Below, one piece after another: positions 61,857 to 64,000 of a DNA stretch of 64,000 nt. This DNA is from Turritopsis dohrnii (lineage: Eukaryota > Cnidaria > Hydrozoa > Anthoathecata > Oceaniidae). The DNA lies in assembly GCA_027922465.2 (NCBI GenBank), contig BQMF02000052.1, positions 992,001 to 1,056,000 of the forward strand, read 5' to 3'. The notes below the pieces were generated by a model. It was not told the origin of the DNA. It searched no databases and saw only the letters and a program-made list of their open reading frames with translations. Position 1 is the stretch's first letter. Each line of letters begins with the position of its first letter. The translations under genes were made by a program, and so were the position numbers.

Positions 61857-62723
61857 TACGCTGGTTATTAAAAGCTAGGTGTGCAGTTGTCGCATTCCTA
61901 AATAAATCTTGTAGTGTGTGGAGGCGTGGGATTACATGACCTGGCCTGGTACAGCTATTTATAAATACCCCAAGCCTGAAAATGACATTGAGTTGCAAAG
62001 GACCCAAATGATTGCCTGATATTGCTAAAATTCTGAAAGAAATGACCAAAGTAGTGAATGAAATTGTTCCATGCAGTCACCCAAAAAGATAAATCCCAAA
62101 CCTTAGGCCAACTTGACTGATGAAGAACAAGTGAAACTGAAAGCGAGGCGCAATTTTAAATCTGTAAAGTGTATTCCTGCTGAGTGACTGATGAAGACAA
62201 CAGATGATTGATTGGGCATACGATCAATTACAGCCAGTGCCAGGGCTGGCATACTGGGAGGGCAACAAGTGGACTGGTGTTAGTGAAATTTTGTGTCACA
62301 TGACAAAACGTATTCAGAATATTGAAGAGAAATGTGTAAAATAAGGATGGAGCTTAAAGCAGTTAAGGCACTAGAAGTGATGAAGGACATTGGAAGGACT
62401 AGCCAAGGAAGTGGCTTGAGGGATATTATAACCGAGGTTGGAACCTGCAAAATAATGTAAAATATTATAACTTTTTATCCTTCTTTTCCTAGTAATAAAT
62501 GAATTACTTCATTGATTTATGTAACCTGGGTATCTCAAACAGGGAGTAGAAAACACAGTTTGCTTTGCATTGCTTTGATAAAAAAATTCCAAAAACATTG
62601 ACTAGCTATCTGTAATGTGACCGCTGACAAATGAAAAAGATTATCACCCATCTGAAGTTAATTCAAATAAATACACTTAACAGACCTTCCACATTTTTGT
62701 TATATTTTCTATTATCTTTCAGG
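61857..62723. other. Gap, possible Helitron 5' portion
   Basis: No intact gene. Lies upstream of the Rep/helicase remnant on the same strand and could be the decayed 5' part of that element. The minus-strand 78-codon frame at 61813-62049 is unsupported. Confidence 0.3.
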
Positions 62724-63800
62724 TTTGCATGCATCTGAGAAGTGTTGGAAATAGCTGGTGATACAATCAACCTCATTGTGATGAAGTAGGTACTGTCTTT
62801 GTCAAAGAAGATTTTGGTGCACCAGTTTTGACATGGGACATTGTCGCCTATCCTTAAAACAGACTATTGTAAAATCTACCAAGACATTCACCAAACCTGG
62901 ATCTAATGATTTATCCAATATTTCTTTTAGTGGTGAATTGGGTTGGAGTCTTGAAATTTCTCATGCCAAAGAAGACAAACTGAAAAATACATGAAATTTA
63001 GTTTTATACAAGAAGAAATACCAGATCCCAAAAAGGAACCAGACCTTCCTATCATCCATGCATGAATCATGGTCCCAGTGTGAATAATGCAATGTAATGA
63101 TAGCCATACAATTAGGGTCAAAATGTGGCTTAAAATAAGCAATAGGTGGTGCAAGACTGCCCGTGGTTGTTCACAGGCAGTATAATGCTCACATAAATTT
63201 AAATCTTGATAAGAAATGTGAAATATATCTTTAATAGGTTTACAAAGGGCTCAACATGTCAGTGCACCCAAAGCATTATAAAGAATTTTTGAGTTCTTCA
63301 TGCATGAAAAATCAAATACTATCAAAAGGTTAGCTGTTAATACCTAGTCATCAGGTCTATTTTAAAACTAGCAAAGCTGATGAGGGTGAAGGGGCATCAA
63401 AAGATAATGGTTTAACCTGAATGTAGAAAGATCATGATACCTGACAGTTTCTATATCAGTATGTTTTTGATGGCAAAAATAAGAGATGGGATAAATAGAA
63501 AAAACAATTAAGCTAATAGCTGCTCAGTTGTGCTATGCCTAACCATCAAAATGTGCAACAAAAGGAGAATGGATAATGTATTTTTCTTCAAGTTTTGTTG
63601 CTGCATATGGTACATCATTTGAGCATTTGTGTACATGTTATGAAGTGACACATTACTTGGAGCATGTATTACCAAACACCTTACACATTGATCAGTGGCA
63701 TAATACATTGGATGAAACATCAACATTTCATATGCCCCAACAGCTGAGACAACTGTTCCTGTGTTACGAACAGCATATACAACATAATGCTGGCATCTAA
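62724..63800 (+). pseudogene. Decayed Helitron Rep/helicase gene (N-terminal portion)
   Basis: Ordered but frame-shifted blocks match Helitron replicase-helicase proteins. They are 'HCDEVGTVFVKEDFGAPVLT' then 'WDIVAYP' (62776-62856); 'IPDPKKEPDL' and 'NHGPSVNNAM' (about 63020-63095); 'QYNAHINLNLDKKCEIYL' (about 63179-63230, the 'YNAHIN' signature); 'VYKGLNMSVHPKHY' (63239-63280); and 'TLDETSTFHMPQQLRQLF' (about 63705-63760), the segment leading toward the Pif1-type helicase. Several stops and frameshifts make it inactive. The Rep endonuclease HUH motif and the helicase core were not recovered. It shows that autonomous Helitrons once lived in this genome and could have mobilised the short copies at 9.8-19.7 kb and 59.6 kb, though family identity is unproven. 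Confidence 0.65.
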
Positions 63801-64000
63801 GTGAGAAGTGTTTACCTGTTTCTGATTGATAAAGCCACAATTGTTTCTACACGCATTTTCCATGTTGTCAATAGTATACTTTTCAGTGATTATGAAGTAG
63901 TCACTTAATGAAAACATGAGAGCAAAAGAGCATTTACAACTTGGTAATGGGGAACTGTCAATGAAAGAAAGTAAACTTGTTGAAGATTCAGTTGAGATAT
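63801..64000. other. Right edge, nothing recognised
   Basis: Beyond the helicase remnant no further coding block of that element or any gene is visible before the window ends. Confidence 0.3.

Overview
The window looks like nuclear DNA of an AT-rich invertebrate animal: spliced genes with GT-AG introns, long repeat-rich gaps, and several repeat types common in cnidarian and other marine invertebrate genomes (head-to-tail Helitrons, a pogo/Tigger-like MITE with 'CTAAAGCGGACAC' ends, 'CAACCTCGTACCCAGGG' foldbacks, 'GGGCGCTTATTCGAG' repeats). I cannot fix the species; Cnidaria is my best guess, and molluscs remain possible. No tRNA, rRNA or CRISPR array was seen.

Left edge (1-1.1 kb): two exons of a PH domain on the minus strand, best matched to a phosphoinositide phospholipase C. 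The rest of that gene lies outside the window. From 1.3 to 26 kb I find mobile-element debris: a reverse-transcriptase remnant, a foldback element carrying 14 copies of GCGGCCGC, several TIR/MITE elements, a head-to-tail run of Helitron-like elements (9.8-13.1 kb and 14.2-19.7 kb) that includes a nearly perfect 1.6-kb-armed palindrome, and a decayed repeat-family gene at 23.6-24.5 kb. From 27.4 to 32 kb lie at least four decayed tandem copies of a small minus-strand gene with recurring exon-like segments.

The centrepiece (59604 to 32593, minus strand) is one gene for a protein of about 8,670 residues, roughly 1 MDa. It has six midasin-type AAA+ modules in a row, a very long helical region, a beta-rich block resembling Ig/ASH/MSP-type domains, a second helical region, and three C-terminal von Willebrand A domains with MIDAS motifs. 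Only two introns are visible, and one exon is about 19.4 kb. One +1 frame change interrupts the reading frame at 54.8 kb, inside a 62-nt window. The architecture resembles midasin/Rea1 (six AAA+, linker, MIDAS) but the Ig-like block and two additional VWA domains are not part of midasin. I infer a force-generating AAA+ remodelling machine that uses MIDAS domains to hold its substrate; its substrate is unknown. This is the best candidate for an undescribed system in the window.

Right edge (59.6-64 kb): a complete short Helitron sits 29 bp upstream of the giant gene's first ATG. Further right are a 474-bp TIR element with a 6-bp target duplication and a decayed Helitron Rep/helicase gene. No second intact gene is visible there.
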